Below are positions 55,950 to 64,000 of a stretch of 64,000 nt of DNA, one piece after another (the stretch's first letter is position 1; each line of letters opens with the position of its first letter). The stretch lies in the NCBI RefSeq assembly GCF_000024425.1, contig NC_013946.1, forward strand, positions 2,418,001-2,482,000, in the 5' to 3' direction. The stretch is from Meiothermus ruber DSM 1279. Its GTDB lineage: Bacteria > Deinococcota > Deinococci > Deinococcales > Thermaceae. The notes below the pieces were generated by a model. That model made no database searches and had not been told where the DNA came from. It saw nothing but the letters and a program-made list of their open reading frames with translations. The position numbers were made by a program, and so were the translations under genes.

Positions 55950-56852
55950 CTAGGGGGTTCTCAACAAGAACCGTTCCAGGTCATCCAGCACCTGGCTGGC
56001 TGCCAGCGGCCCTATGCCCAGATACCAGTGGTCGTCCTCAACCCGTATAGCCCGCCCACGCTGCACCGCGGATAAACGGCGCCATAGGGGATGGTTTAGC
56101 ACCGCGTTCAGCTCAGTTTGGTTGGGATCCCCATAGGCGGCGTAAAAGATGTAGTCGGCATCCATATCGGCGATGCGTTCTTGAGAGATAAACTCGGCGA
56201 ACTTGTCGCTGTCCTGGCTCTTGGGCCTGGGCAAACCTATATCCGCCAGGATGGTGCCGATGAAGTTGGCCTTGCAGTACAGGCGAATCTGGCCCGGAAC
56301 GAAACGTACCATGCTCACGCTTGGCAGGTGCCCACGACCCCCCAGGCGGTTGCGCAACTGGGTGACCCGCCGCTGGTACTGGGCCAGCAACACCTTGGCC
56401 TGGGTGCTTCGTCCCAGGGCTTCTCCCACCAGAAGCAAGTTCTCCTTCCAAACCACCCCCACCGTCTCGGCCATTACAGTAGGGGCGATGCGCGAAAGCT
56501 GCGGATAAATCTGACCGTGCCGCAGCTTGTTACTGAGAATAAGGTCGGGCTTTAGGGCCAGTATTTTCTCCAAATTAGGCTGCTGGATGGTGCCCACCGA
56601 CTGAATCCCCTCGGTTAGGCTCAGCAAGTAGCCTTGAAATGGCTGGCCCGGCGCGGTGACCGCCCCAACCGGTTTAACGCCAAGGGCCAGCGCGCTGTCG
56701 AGTTCGCCGGTGTCCAGCACCACAACCCGCTGGGCTACCTTGGGCACGCAGGTTTCGCCCATTGCGTGCTGAATTAACCGGCCCTGGCAGGTCTGTCCCA
56801 GCGCTGTTGTGGCCAGGCTCGCCACAAAAAGTAGCACCCAGGCTCTTTTCAT
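55950..56852 (-). CDS. Iron-siderophore binding protein
   Basis: A 300-residue paralogue with signal peptide ending ALGQ. The mature N-terminus CQGRLIQHAMGETCVPKVAQRVVVLDTGELDSALALGVKPVG is typical of siderophore-binding proteins, and [23 protein letters not shown] follows. It shares the Cys...Cys layout with its downstream neighbour. Its ATG overlaps the SRPBCC stop (ATGA at 56849-56852). Confidence 0.92.
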   Translation of the reverse strand: MKRAWVLLFVASLATTALGQTCQGRLIQHAMGETCVPKVAQRVVVLDTGELDSALALGVKPVGAVTAPGQPFQGYLLSLTEGIQSVGTIQQPNLEKILALKPDLILSNKLRHGQIYPQLSRIAPTVMAETVGVVWKENLLLVGEALGRSTQAKVLLAQYQRRVTQLRNRLGGRGHLPSVSMVRFVPGQIRLYCKANFIGTILADIGLPRPKSQDSDKFAEFISQERIADMDADYIFYAAYGDPNQTELNAVLNHPLWRRLSAVQRGRAIRVEDDHWYLGIGPLAASQVLDDLERFLLRTP

Positions 56853-57256
56853 ACGGTTTCCTCTACCAGGCTTTTTAGATGCCTGAGCATGGCTTGACAG
56901 ATCTTTTGATTGCCGCGCTCCAGGTTCTCGAGGGTGTATCTGGCGTAATGCGGGGTTTCCATCGAGCAGCGCACCTCGGTATGGCCGTCCACCTCCCGCA
57001 AGGTAAACAAGAAATCCCTTGTGGCAAAGCTCAGCCCAAATACCTCAGGCGGCTGTAGGCGGGTGAGCCTACCGGGAAAGCGTGGGTGCTTGGGAAAGCT
57101 AAAGTAGAGCTCAGCCCCCTCGCATAAAGAACCCTCGAGGCGCAGGAGGGTGTTTTTGATCCAACGTGGGGCCAGCTCAAAATCGGTCAGAACAGCCCAA
57201 ACCCGGTCGCGCCGAGAGGCGATCACCAGACTGCTTTCGACGTGAACGGAAGCCAT
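56849..57256 (-). CDS. SRPBCC family protein
   Basis: A 135-residue protein with a helix-grip (START/SRPBCC) fold. The opening VESSLVIASRRDRVWAVLTDFELAPRWIKN is the classical polyketide-cyclase-like start, and the end helix HYARYTLENLERGNQKICQAMLRHLKSLVEE closes the cavity. Such proteins bind hydrophobic ligands. Placed between binding-protein genes and coupled to both, it might handle the chelator or a lipid; the ligand is unknown. Confidence 0.82.
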   Translation of the reverse strand: MASVHVESSLVIASRRDRVWAVLTDFELAPRWIKNTLLRLEGSLCEGAELYFSFPKHPRFPGRLTRLQPPEVFGLSFATRDFLFTLREVDGHTEVRCSMETPHYARYTLENLERGNQKICQAMLRHLKSLVEETV

Positions 57257-57258
57257 CG

Positions 57259-58215
57259 CTAGCGTACCTTCTCCAGGATCAGCCGGGTCAGGTCGTTGGA
57301 GTTGCGCAAGCTCACCAGCGGTCCGCTGTAGGGGCTATAGGCCTCGGGAAGGTAAAGAATGCTCTGGTCTTTCAAGCGTTTGCCCACAGGGCTTTCAAAA
57401 AACGCTTTGGAGCCGTCGTACTGACCACCCGGAGGAAACACCACCACCAGGGTCTCTTTATCTAAGGAGAGCAGGGCCTCATCGCTGATAGGGGCTCCAA
57501 CGTTGAGGGTGATCTTGTCCGGGGTAAAGCCATCCTTGAAACCCAGCTCGCGCAGGTCTGGCATCAGCCGCACCCCGGTGTAAATCCAGTTGGCCCCGCC
57601 CGCAAAAGGCGCGATAACCACCACCTTGGGGTACTTCTGGAAGACACCAGCAGCCCTCAGCCGGGCGGCGTTGCGCCGGTTGTTCACCGCCACCTGCTCG
57701 ATAATCGCCTCGGCCTGGGCGGTGCGGCCAAAAATCCGCCCCAGATCGCGCAGCCCCCGCTGCCAGAACCCCTCGCCCCCCTCCTGGTAGCCGATAGTGG
57801 GCGCGATGGCCGAGAGCTTGTCGTAGTGTTGGTTGCCCTGCCAGGTCAGGCGTACGATGAGATCGGGTTTCAAAGCCAGAATGGTCTCGAGGTTCGGCTG
57901 GATCCAGCTACCCACATACACCGGGTTGTTCAGGCGGGCACGGGCCAAAAACCCCTTCCTCAGAACCTCTGGCTTTACCCGCCCGGCCTCGACGTCGGCG
58001 GGTGTAAGGTAGGCGCTGCCTAGGCCCACAATTCGGTCGGAAACGCCCAGCGCCGTCAGCCAACCCAGGGCTTCTTCATCCAAAACCACCACGCGCTGTG
58101 GGGTTTTATTTAGAGTCACGCTGCCTTCGTCGTGCTTGATGGTTAGGGGAAAGGTACCCTGGGCCAGCGCCACAAACAGAAGACCAAAAAGTGCTACCAA
58201 GACTGCTTTTTTCAC
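57259..58215 (-). CDS. Iron-siderophore binding protein (first gene of uptake operon)
   Basis: A 318-residue periplasmic binding protein with signal peptide [62 protein letters not shown] and [24 protein letters not shown] are family features. It uses a GTG start at 58215, with AGGAG upstream. It is most like the 60096-61031 protein in its mature N-terminus (TI-R/K-HD-G). The promoter is 58274-58303. Confidence 0.92.
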   Translation of the reverse strand: MKKAVLVALFGLLFVALAQGTFPLTIKHDEGSVTLNKTPQRVVVLDEEALGWLTALGVSDRIVGLGSAYLTPADVEAGRVKPEVLRKGFLARARLNNPVYVGSWIQPNLETILALKPDLIVRLTWQGNQHYDKLSAIAPTIGYQEGGEGFWQRGLRDLGRIFGRTAQAEAIIEQVAVNNRRNAARLRAAGVFQKYPKVVVIAPFAGGANWIYTGVRLMPDLRELGFKDGFTPDKITLNVGAPISDEALLSLDKETLVVVFPPGGQYDGSKAFFESPVGKRLKDQSILYLPEAYSPYSGPLVSLRNSNDLTRLILEKVR

Positions 58216-58273
58216 TGTCTGCTCCTCTTCGCAAGCGCATCTGTGCTGCGCTCGAGCGGCATTCGCAAAGGGA

Positions 58274-58323
58274 AGTCTATTGGGTGTTGCTTTATAAAGT
58301 CAAGTATTCCACTCGGATTTATC
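58274..58323 (-). promoter_or_regulatory. Promoter and upstream box of the ten-gene uptake operon
   Basis: On the minus strand TTGACT (58303-58298), an 18-base spacer and TAGACT (58279-58274). Directly upstream of -35 lies GATAAATCCGAGTGGAATAC (58323-58304). The same box and promoter occur before the five-gene operon at 62840-62889 with only a few changes. The box is placed as for an activator or a repressor touching RNA polymerase. Confidence 0.7.
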
Positions 58324-58378
58324 GGCCTTACTCCAGACCAGGCGCCGTATTAGCTCAGTCTGCAACCCACACAAGGCC

Positions 58379-60085
58379 CTAAGCCGACGTCGTATCCAGC
58401 CTGCGCTGATAGGCTTCGGGATCCCAGGGAACACGGGTTCGCTTTACGGTTGGATCGGGGATGGGCACCGCCGAGAGCAGGGCTTTGGTGTAATCGTCCT
58501 GCGGGTTGCGGTAGATGGTGTGGGCATCGGCCAGCTCTACCAGACGCCCCCTGTACATAACCGCCACCCGATCCGAGATGCTCTCCACTACAGCCAGGTC
58601 GTGTGAGATGAAAAGCAGGGTTAGCCCCAGGGTTTTCTTTAGTTCCCTGATGAGATCGAGAATCTCAGCTCGAATGGAGACATCCAGCGCAGACACGCAC
58701 TCATCGGCCACAATAAAGTCGGGGTTGAGCGCCAGGGCTCGAGCAATACCGATGCGCTGGCGTTGCCCACCAGAAAACTCGTGTGGGTAACGGCGGGCCA
58801 TATCGGGGTTGAGCTGCACCATCTCCAGCAGTTCGGCCACCCGCTGGTTACGCGCTGCGGCTGTTTTGTGGGTGTTGTGAATTAGCAAAGGCTCGGCCAG
58901 GATATCCCCCACGGTCATGCGCGGGTTGAGGCTGGCGAAGGGATCCTGGAAGATTATCTGTAGCCGCCGGCGCAGCGGCCGAAGTTCGTGTTTGGGCAGA
59001 TGGGTGATGTCCTGTCCATCAAATATGATGCGGCCGCCCGTGGGTTCAATCAGCCGCAGGATGCACCGGCCTACCGTGGTTTTACCGGAGCCGCTTTCGC
59101 CTACCAGTCCCAACACCTCTCCCTTGTGTATTTTCAGACTCACGTCGGACACAGCCTTTACATAGCCCTGAACACGGTTTAGAAGACCACCCCGCAGCGG
59201 GAACCACTTTTGCAGGCGCTCAATTTCCAGCAGCACAGGTGGCTCTTCCGGTTTGGGCGGGGCCGGTTTAGCCATATCAATGCGCGGGACAGAAGCGATA
59301 AGACGCTGGGTGTAGGCTTCCTTAGGAGCTGCAAAAATCTCTCTAACCCCCCCCTCCTCCACCTTGACCCCGTGCTGCATGACCACCACCCGATCGGCCA
59401 TCTCGGCCACCACCCCGAGGTCGTGGGTGATAAAGAGCACACTGGTCTGAATCTCCGACTTAAGCTTGTTGATCAGCTCCAGAATCTGGGCCTGAATAAT
59501 CACGTCCAGGGCGGTAGTGGGCTCGTCGGCAATCAGCAGGCTGGGCTTGCAGGAAAGCGCCATGGCGATCATAACCCGCTGTCGCATGCCCCCAGACATC
59601 TGGTGGGGATAATCTGCGAATCGCCGGTGTGGATCGGGAATTTCCACCAGGTTGAGCATCTCTATAGCCAGGGCCTTGGCCTCCTGGCGGCTTTTTCCTT
59701 GATGGAGCCGGATGGCCTCCACAATCTGTTCACCCACGGTGTAGACCGGGTTTAGCGAGGTCATCGGTTCCTGAAAAATCATGGCGATGTCGTTGCCGCG
59801 GATCCGGCGCATCTGCGCCTCCGTCAGACCGATTAGATCCTTTGGCTGCCCATCCTTGCCCCGAAACCAGACCTGGCCGGATACAATCCGCCCCGGCGGG
59901 CTGGGTATGAGCCGCATAATGGCTAAACTGGTTACACTTTTACCCGACCCCGACTCCCCAACCACCGCCAGCGTCTCGCCTTTATCGATGTGAAAGGACA
60001 GGTCGCGCACGGCCTGAATCACCCCGTTATCGGTGGTGAACTCAACTGTTAGCTGGTTGACTTCCAGTATTCGATCCTGTTTCAT
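58379..60085 (-). CDS. Fused OppD-OppF-type ABC ATPase
   Basis: A 568-residue cytoplasmic protein with two ATPase domains, as in YejF/GsiA. Domain 1 has [33 protein letters not shown] and [13 protein letters not shown]; domain 2 has [33 protein letters not shown] and [14 protein letters not shown]. Such ATPases drive peptide, nickel or opine-metallophore importers with OppBC-type permeases. None is present here, so its partners must be elsewhere. AAAGGAG precedes the ATG at 60085. It is the last gene of the five-gene operon. Confidence 0.93.
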   Translation of the reverse strand: MKQDRILEVNQLTVEFTTDNGVIQAVRDLSFHIDKGETLAVVGESGSGKSVTSLAIMRLIPSPPGRIVSGQVWFRGKDGQPKDLIGLTEAQMRRIRGNDIAMIFQEPMTSLNPVYTVGEQIVEAIRLHQGKSRQEAKALAIEMLNLVEIPDPHRRFADYPHQMSGGMRQRVMIAMALSCKPSLLIADEPTTALDVIIQAQILELINKLKSEIQTSVLFITHDLGVVAEMADRVVVMQHGVKVEEGGVREIFAAPKEAYTQRLIASVPRIDMAKPAPPKPEEPPVLLEIERLQKWFPLRGGLLNRVQGYVKAVSDVSLKIHKGEVLGLVGESGSGKTTVGRCILRLIEPTGGRIIFDGQDITHLPKHELRPLRRRLQIIFQDPFASLNPRMTVGDILAEPLLIHNTHKTAAARNQRVAELLEMVQLNPDMARRYPHEFSGGQRQRIGIARALALNPDFIVADECVSALDVSIRAEILDLIRELKKTLGLTLLFISHDLAVVESISDRVAVMYRGRLVELADAHTIYRNPQDDYTKALLSAVPIPDPTVKRTRVPWDPEAYQRRLDTTSA

Positions 60086-60095
60086 GCAGCTCCTT

Positions 60096-61031
60096 TCAGC
60101 GTCCCAACAGCAAGCGGGCAATTTTTTCCGCCCTGCGCAGGTCGGTGATGGGGCCCCCTTGGGGTTCTTGAAGATCCAGCTCGTAGCGGTACAAGGGCAC
60201 CTGTGTTGTTTTGAGTACGCGCTCGCTGGTTAATTCCGGATACCGGCCATCGGGGGTTTTGGCTCGTATGTACAGCACAAAGTCGGTATTGCTTCGGCTT
60301 ATGGTAGCCAGGGCCTCCGGCGAGACCGGCTGGTACGAACCGTCTTTGATCTCCACACCCGGTACGTTGGCCAGGCGAAAACCCAGTCGGGCCAACGCGA
60401 TGGAGTAGTTAAACTTTGGACCAAACACCCCGGTAAACTGCTCGTTGTACAGGAAAAGCGAGGTAACGCGGGGGTTCTTAGCCACAAAAGGAGCCAGCCG
60501 CCCACGCCAAACCCGCATCTGGGCATCGTAATCGCGCAGAACTTTCTGAGCCTGCTGGGTTTGATTGAGGGCTCTTGCCGTTTCTAAAAAAGCCGTACGC
60601 CACCCTGTAACTGGATCGCGGTTAAACTCCCAAGCCAGCACCGGGGCTATTTTCTTCAAGCCCTCTATGGCCTCCGAGGTTCCCCAGACCAGTATTAGGT
60701 CGGGCTTGAGCGAGAGCACGGCCTCTAGCGAGGGTTGCATGGAGTTGCCCACATAGATGGCTGGGCCAAGCTGGCTGGGCGAGTAGTAAGTAAGGCCGCT
60801 GACCACTTCGCCCAGCCGGGCGGCCTGTATTCGGCTAGAACCATAGCCAACCGGCTTTACTCCCAGCGGTATCAAGAGTTCTAATAACTCCTCTCCCAGG
60901 GCCACCACACGCTCGGGCTTTTTTGCGATTGTGGTTTCGCCCGCATCGTGTCGGATGGTCAGCGGGTAGGCGGTCTGAGCGCCGGCGAGCAGGCTCCAGC
61001 AAAAAGCTACGATCATCAGGTTCCGTATCAT
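60096..61031 (-). CDS. Iron-siderophore-type binding protein
   Basis: A 311-residue periplasmic binding protein with signal peptide [62 protein letters not shown] and [25 protein letters not shown] mark the FecB/FhuD class rather than the peptide-binding class, in spite of the OppDF-type ATPase next door. The ATG overlaps the end of the VOC gene (ATGA at 61028-61031). Confidence 0.92.
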   Translation of the reverse strand: MIRNLMIVAFCWSLLAGAQTAYPLTIRHDAGETTIAKKPERVVALGEELLELLIPLGVKPVGYGSSRIQAARLGEVVSGLTYYSPSQLGPAIYVGNSMQPSLEAVLSLKPDLILVWGTSEAIEGLKKIAPVLAWEFNRDPVTGWRTAFLETARALNQTQQAQKVLRDYDAQMRVWRGRLAPFVAKNPRVTSLFLYNEQFTGVFGPKFNYSIALARLGFRLANVPGVEIKDGSYQPVSPEALATISRSNTDFVLYIRAKTPDGRYPELTSERVLKTTQVPLYRYELDLQEPQGGPITDLRRAEKIARLLLGR

Positions 61032-61771
61032 CGTTCTCCTTTCTCATCCCCAAGAACGGGCTCGAGGATGGGGTCACCCAGAAGGTAAATGGCCACGCCC
61101 TGGGTCTGGGCTCGATCCAGCCCGCCCTCGAGCGGATGCCGGGTGCGCAAGATAAGCGTTTGCAAACCCTCTTCAATGGAGGTCTGCAAGTACAACAGGT
61201 GAGATCCAATGGTAAAGACGGCGCGCCGCCCCTGGGCGGTATTCTCAAAAAAACCCGACTGCCCCAAAAGCCGGCGGAAGCGAAGCGTTTGACCCAGCAG
61301 GTTAGGGGTATGCAAACAAAGCGCATGCAAACCGACCACCCCATTGGGGTGCTGGGATGGAAGGTGGATGGGTTGTGGCATCAGCGGGTTGAAAAGTAAG
61401 GGCAGTGGAAACCAGGGCAGGGCCAGGTGCGGACACCATCCTCCCAGGGTCTCATAGCTCAGATCCTGGGCCCGGAGGTGGGCCTCGAGCTCAGCAAAAG
61501 AAGCTTTCGGGGTAAGGCAAAAGTCCAGCAAGCGGCGTTGTTTGTATTGAACCAGGCGGCTTTGCAGAATCTCCCCTCCTTTAGCCAGGAAGCGCTCCAG
61601 CCCACCTTGGCGCGGTAAAAACTCCAGCAATACGCCATCGGGCAGGTATATCCAAGCCCCGCCCCAATGGGGGCTGCTCACCACTGCAAAACCGAGGTCG
61701 CGAAAGCTTTGCACGGCCGCCTCGAGGTTCTCAAAGCGAAGCAAGATATGGGAAACGCGAAATTCAAGCAT
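61028..61771 (-). CDS. VOC (glyoxalase/bleomycin-resistance fold) protein
   Basis: A 247-residue protein starting MLEFRVSHILLRFENLEAAVQSFRDLGFAVVSSPHWGGAWIYLPDGVLLEFLP, the typical first VOC module. A second, weaker module begins near residue 130 (PNGVVGLHALCLHTPNLLGQTLRFRRLLG) and ends with DPILEPVLGDE. VOC proteins include dioxygenases, isomerases and resistance proteins; no specific function can be given. Its ATG follows directly on the stop of the small upstream gene. Confidence 0.8.
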   Translation of the reverse strand: MLEFRVSHILLRFENLEAAVQSFRDLGFAVVSSPHWGGAWIYLPDGVLLEFLPRQGGLERFLAKGGEILQSRLVQYKQRRLLDFCLTPKASFAELEAHLRAQDLSYETLGGWCPHLALPWFPLPLLFNPLMPQPIHLPSQHPNGVVGLHALCLHTPNLLGQTLRFRRLLGQSGFFENTAQGRRAVFTIGSHLLYLQTSIEEGLQTLILRTRHPLEGGLDRAQTQGVAIYLLGDPILEPVLGDEKGER

Positions 61772-62086
61772 TCACACCCCCCACGCCAGACCAGGTTGCA
61801 AACCCCCCAGCAAGCGCATCTTCCTGAGACCTCCTTCACTCAGAGCACCCTGCCGCCCCGCCTCAAGGCAGGCCGATCGCCGTGCGGCCGCGTGGCCGTG
61901 GTAAAGAAAATGCATTTCTCCGCCCAGATTAGTCGGATTTTGGGCTCGAGGCGCACCCTTCCCATAGGAACAATCCCTACCTGCAAAGGCTTGAATCCAG
62001 CAAGCCACCTGGGGGTTTAGCCATCGCCGAGCGACCGTCTGCGAAGGTTCAGGAGGTTGCAGGGCTTGGCTTAGCACCACCAACAC
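61772..62086 (-). CDS. Small uncharacterised protein in the five-gene operon
   Basis: A 104-residue reading frame filling the whole gap between the nitroreductase and VOC genes. It starts with GTG at 62086, eight bases after GGAGG and three bases after the nitroreductase stop, and ends TGA right before the VOC ATG. The product begins VLVVLSQALQPPEPSQTVARRWL and has three cysteines and a basic middle segment (HFLYHGHAAARRSACLEAG). No family is recognised. The exact fit between neighbours supports reality; codon use is only moderately typical. Confidence 0.55.
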   Translation of the reverse strand: MLVVLSQALQPPEPSQTVARRWLNPQVACWIQAFAGRDCSYGKGAPRAQNPTNLGGEMHFLYHGHAAARRSACLEAGRQGALSEGGLRKMRLLGGLQPGLAWGV

Positions 62087-62088
62087 CC

Positions 62089-62691
62089 CTACTCCCTCCA
62101 GACCACCTTCTCTTCCCACGGCTTGCGGCGGGCTTTTGGCCATGGAATTGCCGGTCGGCCAACATATAGGAAACCCAGCAGTTTGTCGGGCGGCTCCAGG
62201 CCCACAAAGCGGGCGGTGTTTTCGTGCCGCACTGGCAGCCCAGAGGTCCAGAAGGCCCCCAAACCCAAGCTGGCCGCAACCAGATGGGCATTCTGTACAG
62301 CGCAGGCTACAGCCGCTATCTCTTCCCACTCAGGAATCTTGGGATGGGTGCCTATCCGCACACCGATCGAGATCCAGACCGGCGCTTTCCAGACCCGCTC
62401 CTTCTGGGCGATCCAGGCCGACTCCTGAAAGGCCTCACCCGTAAACGCCAGGCGGTAGCTCTGGGCAAAGGCTTCGCCTAGGGCGCGCCTTGCTTCGCCG
62501 CTAAAAACCGTAAAACGCCAGGGCTCGGTTAAGCCGTGGGTTGGGGCATAGTTTGCGGCCTCGAGCATCCACTGGATGTATTCCATCGGGATGGGCTCGG
62601 GGGAAAGCTGGTCCTGATGGATGCTGCGGCGCCTACGGATCACATCCATAAGCATTTCCAACTCGGCGGGGAGGGCCGTATCTTCTATCAT
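62089..62691 (-). CDS. Nitroreductase family flavoprotein
   Basis: A 200-residue FMN enzyme of the nitroreductase fold (YdjA-like). The FMN-binding start is MDVIRRRRSIHQDQLSPEPIPMEYIQWMLEAANYAPTHGLTEPWRF, with HLVAASLGLGAFWTSGLPVRHE and the C-terminal DKLLGFLYVGRPA. It reduces quinones, nitro compounds or possibly ferric chelates. In this operon a role in reductive metal release is possible but unproved. GGAGGTG lies just before the ATG. First gene of the five-gene operon. Confidence 0.9.
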   Translation of the reverse strand: MIEDTALPAELEMLMDVIRRRRSIHQDQLSPEPIPMEYIQWMLEAANYAPTHGLTEPWRFTVFSGEARRALGEAFAQSYRLAFTGEAFQESAWIAQKERVWKAPVWISIGVRIGTHPKIPEWEEIAAVACAVQNAHLVAASLGLGAFWTSGLPVRHENTARFVGLEPPDKLLGFLYVGRPAIPWPKARRKPWEEKVVWRE

Positions 62692-63024
62692 TAGAACACC
62701 TCCGGGGCCCGCGTTCTGCCTCGAGCACAGATGGTTTTGAGGATGGTTTCCCTTCAGGGCAGACCGTTGGGGTTGGGACGGCTTTTCAGCATGCGGGTTG
62801 TCAGGCCCAGCAAGGGTATTCAGCCTTCACAACGACCACAGTCTAAAATCGTCAACCCACAAAGTCAACTATTCCAGTCGGATTTTATCAATATAAAAAC
62901 GATAACCAATCTCAGCAGGGGAAAGCACCCAAGCCCACGCCTGGCATGTTTCGCATCAAAAACGGTTTGCGCAATACCAATCTGATTTACACAGTCTTGG
63001 AGCAGGCAGGACTAAACTTGACCC
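62692..63024. other. 333-bp divergent intergenic region
   Basis: It holds the promoter of the five-gene operon (62840-62889) and a 5' leader of about 145 bases. The leader contains a 12-codon frame (62754-62792, MLKSRPNPNGLP) without a ribosome binding site, which is not called a gene. On the plus strand TAAACT seven bases before the ATG of the AAA ATPase gene suggests a leaderless start, but no -35 element is convincing. Confidence 0.5.
62840..62889 (-). promoter_or_regulatory. Promoter and upstream box of the five-gene operon
   Basis: On the minus strand TTGACT (62868-62863), a 17-base spacer and TAGACT (62845-62840). Directly upstream lies GATAAAATCCGACTGGAATA (62889-62870), nearly the same as the box before the ten-gene operon. 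The shared core is ATCCGA-(G/C)-TGGAATA. Confidence 0.7.
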
Positions 63025-64000
63025 ATGACCAAGGCCCGAACCCTCGGCGAACTCAAGCGCACCTACCCCCTAGAGAAATTGCGTCGCAGCGTAAAGGACG
63101 AAGCGCGGGAGAACCTGATCGCCAAACTCCGCGCGGGTGAGCGGCTTTTCCCCGGTATTCAGAGCTACGACGACTCGGTGATTCCCAGCCTGGTCAATGC
63201 CATCCTGGCCCGGCACAACTTCATTCTGCTGGGCTTGCGCGGGCAGGCCAAAAGCCGCATCTTGCGCCAGCTCACCGAACTTTTGGACGATGAAGTGCCG
63301 GCCCTGCCCACCGAGATCCGCGACAACCCCCTCTTTCCCCTCTCGGCCGAGGCCAAGCGCCTGCTGGAGGAGGCCGGCGACGACGCTCCCATCGTCTGGA
63401 TTCCTCGCTCGGAGCGCTACGTGGAAAAGCTGGCCACCCCCGACACCACCGTGGCCGATATTCTGGGCGACATTGACCCCATCAAGGCCGCCAAGCGCGG
63501 CACCGGGCTGGCCGACCTCGAGGCCGTCCACTACGGCCTCTTGCCCCGCGCCAACCGGGGCATCTTCGGCATCAACGAGGTGGCCGACCTGGCCCCCAAG
63601 GTGCAGGTGGCGCTTTTCAATATCCTGCAAGAAGGCGACGTGCAGATCCGGGGCTATCCGGTGCGCCTTGAGCTCGACGTCTGGATTGCCTTCACCGCCA
63701 ACCCCCAGGACTACACCGCCCGCGGCAAGATCGTCACGCCCCTCAAAGACCGCATCGGCTCGGAGATCCGCACCCACTACCCCCGCACCCTCGAGGAGGG
63801 CCTTTCCATCACCCGCCAGGAGGCCTGGGTCGCTCGTGCGGAAGGAATGTACATTCCCGCCTACGTGGCCGAGGCTTCGGAGGCGGTGGCCTTTGTGGCC
63901 CGCGAGGACAAGCGGGTGGACAAGACCTCGGGGGTCTCGCAGCGCCTCTCCATTAGCTTGCTGGAACTGGTGGCCTCCAATGCCGAGCGGCGGGCCCTGC
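63025..64000 (+). CDS. MoxR/ChlI-like AAA ATPase (partial, runs off the right edge)
   Basis: The first 325 codons of an AAA ATPase resembling magnesium chelatase subunit I. The start is [21 protein letters not shown] at 63025. A variant Walker [10 protein letters not shown], is near residue 75, Walker B-like [35 protein letters not shown] near 182, and the sensor 1 region [27 protein letters not shown] near 217. Such ATPases remodel partner proteins together with a von Willebrand A-domain protein, probably encoded beyond the window. The chlorophyll pathway is not implied. Confidence 0.85.
   Translation, partial: MTKARTLGELKRTYPLEKLRRSVKDEARENLIAKLRAGERLFPGIQSYDDSVIPSLVNAILARHNFILLGLRGQAKSRILRQLTELLDDEVPALPTEIRDNPLFPLSAEAKRLLEEAGDDAPIVWIPRSERYVEKLATPDTTVADILGDIDPIKAAKRGTGLADLEAVHYGLLPRANRGIFGINEVADLAPKVQVALFNILQEGDVQIRGYPVRLELDVWIAFTANPQDYTARGKIVTPLKDRIGSEIRTHYPRTLEEGLSITRQEAWVARAEGMYIPAYVAEASEAVAFVAREDKRVDKTSGVSQRLSISLLELVASNAERRAL

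Noticed and set aside
62754-62792. 12-residue leader peptide MLKSRPNPNGLP before the nitroreductase gene
   Set aside because: There is no ribosome binding site and no regulatory codon run or attenuator hairpin next to it.

Overview
The window looks like chromosomal DNA of a moderately thermophilic member of the Thermaceae, most likely Meiothermus. The base composition is GC-rich but below that of Thermus. The aspartate aminotransferase reads very much like the Thermus thermophilus enzyme as I remember it, several promoters have TTGACT/TAGGCT-type elements placed so close to ATG that the mRNA may be leaderless, and the phenylacetate operon carries an exact match to the Thermus PaaR operator. 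The hexamer CTCGAG is scattered through almost every gene (about 145 sites by eye). No tRNA, rRNA, CRISPR array or complete insertion sequence was seen.

Layout. 1-6.8 kb: tail of an unknown gene, a MalK/MsmX-type sugar ABC ATPase, an EtfD-like membrane Fe-S oxidoreductase, a CAP-domain exported protein, and an asp23-like/nusB/folD/DUF212 housekeeping group. 6.8-13.7 kb: a complete branched-chain-amino-acid-type (Liv) ABC importer with an acyl-CoA synthetase embedded in the operon. 13.9-24.9 kb: PaiB-like and GNAT proteins, a TldD/PmbA pair, a cell-wall amidase, a solitary N6-adenine DNA methylase, a Ca2+/Na+ antiporter, DNA polymerase III delta, a DUF4160 protein and a mono-haem exported protein. 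Two copies of a structured non-coding repeat lie here. 24.9-34.9 kb: a TAXI-TRAP transporter, an MFS exporter, an APH-like kinase, uracil phosphoribosyltransferase, a WecA/MraY-like transferase and UvrC. 34.9-36.4 kb: a compact low-GC BglII-family restriction-modification module. 36.4-46.5 kb: homoserine dehydrogenase and threonine synthase, a zinc-ribbon methyltransferase, a ModE-like regulator, a large uncharacterised protein, a trypsin-fold protease with a separate prodomain-like gene, aspC and a DUF402 protein. 46.6-49.4 kb: paaABCD under a PaaR box.

50.3-62.9 kb is the most unusual part. Two minus-strand operons (ten and five genes) encode siderophore-type iron uptake: five different periplasmic binding proteins, two FecCD permeases, one FecE ATPase, a flavodoxin, a nitroreductase, an SRPBCC protein, a VOC protein, a Cys-rich small protein, a previously easy-to-miss 104-residue protein and an orphan OppDF-type ATPase. 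Both operons start from near-identical promoters that share an extra conserved box directly upstream of the -35 element, so they are probably one regulon. The window ends inside a MoxR/ChlI-like AAA ATPase gene.

The catabolic genes may be linked in function: Liv-type uptake with CoA ligation, EtfD-like electron transfer and phenylacetyl-CoA epoxidation would together let the cell use aromatic or aliphatic carboxylic acids. That link is inference.
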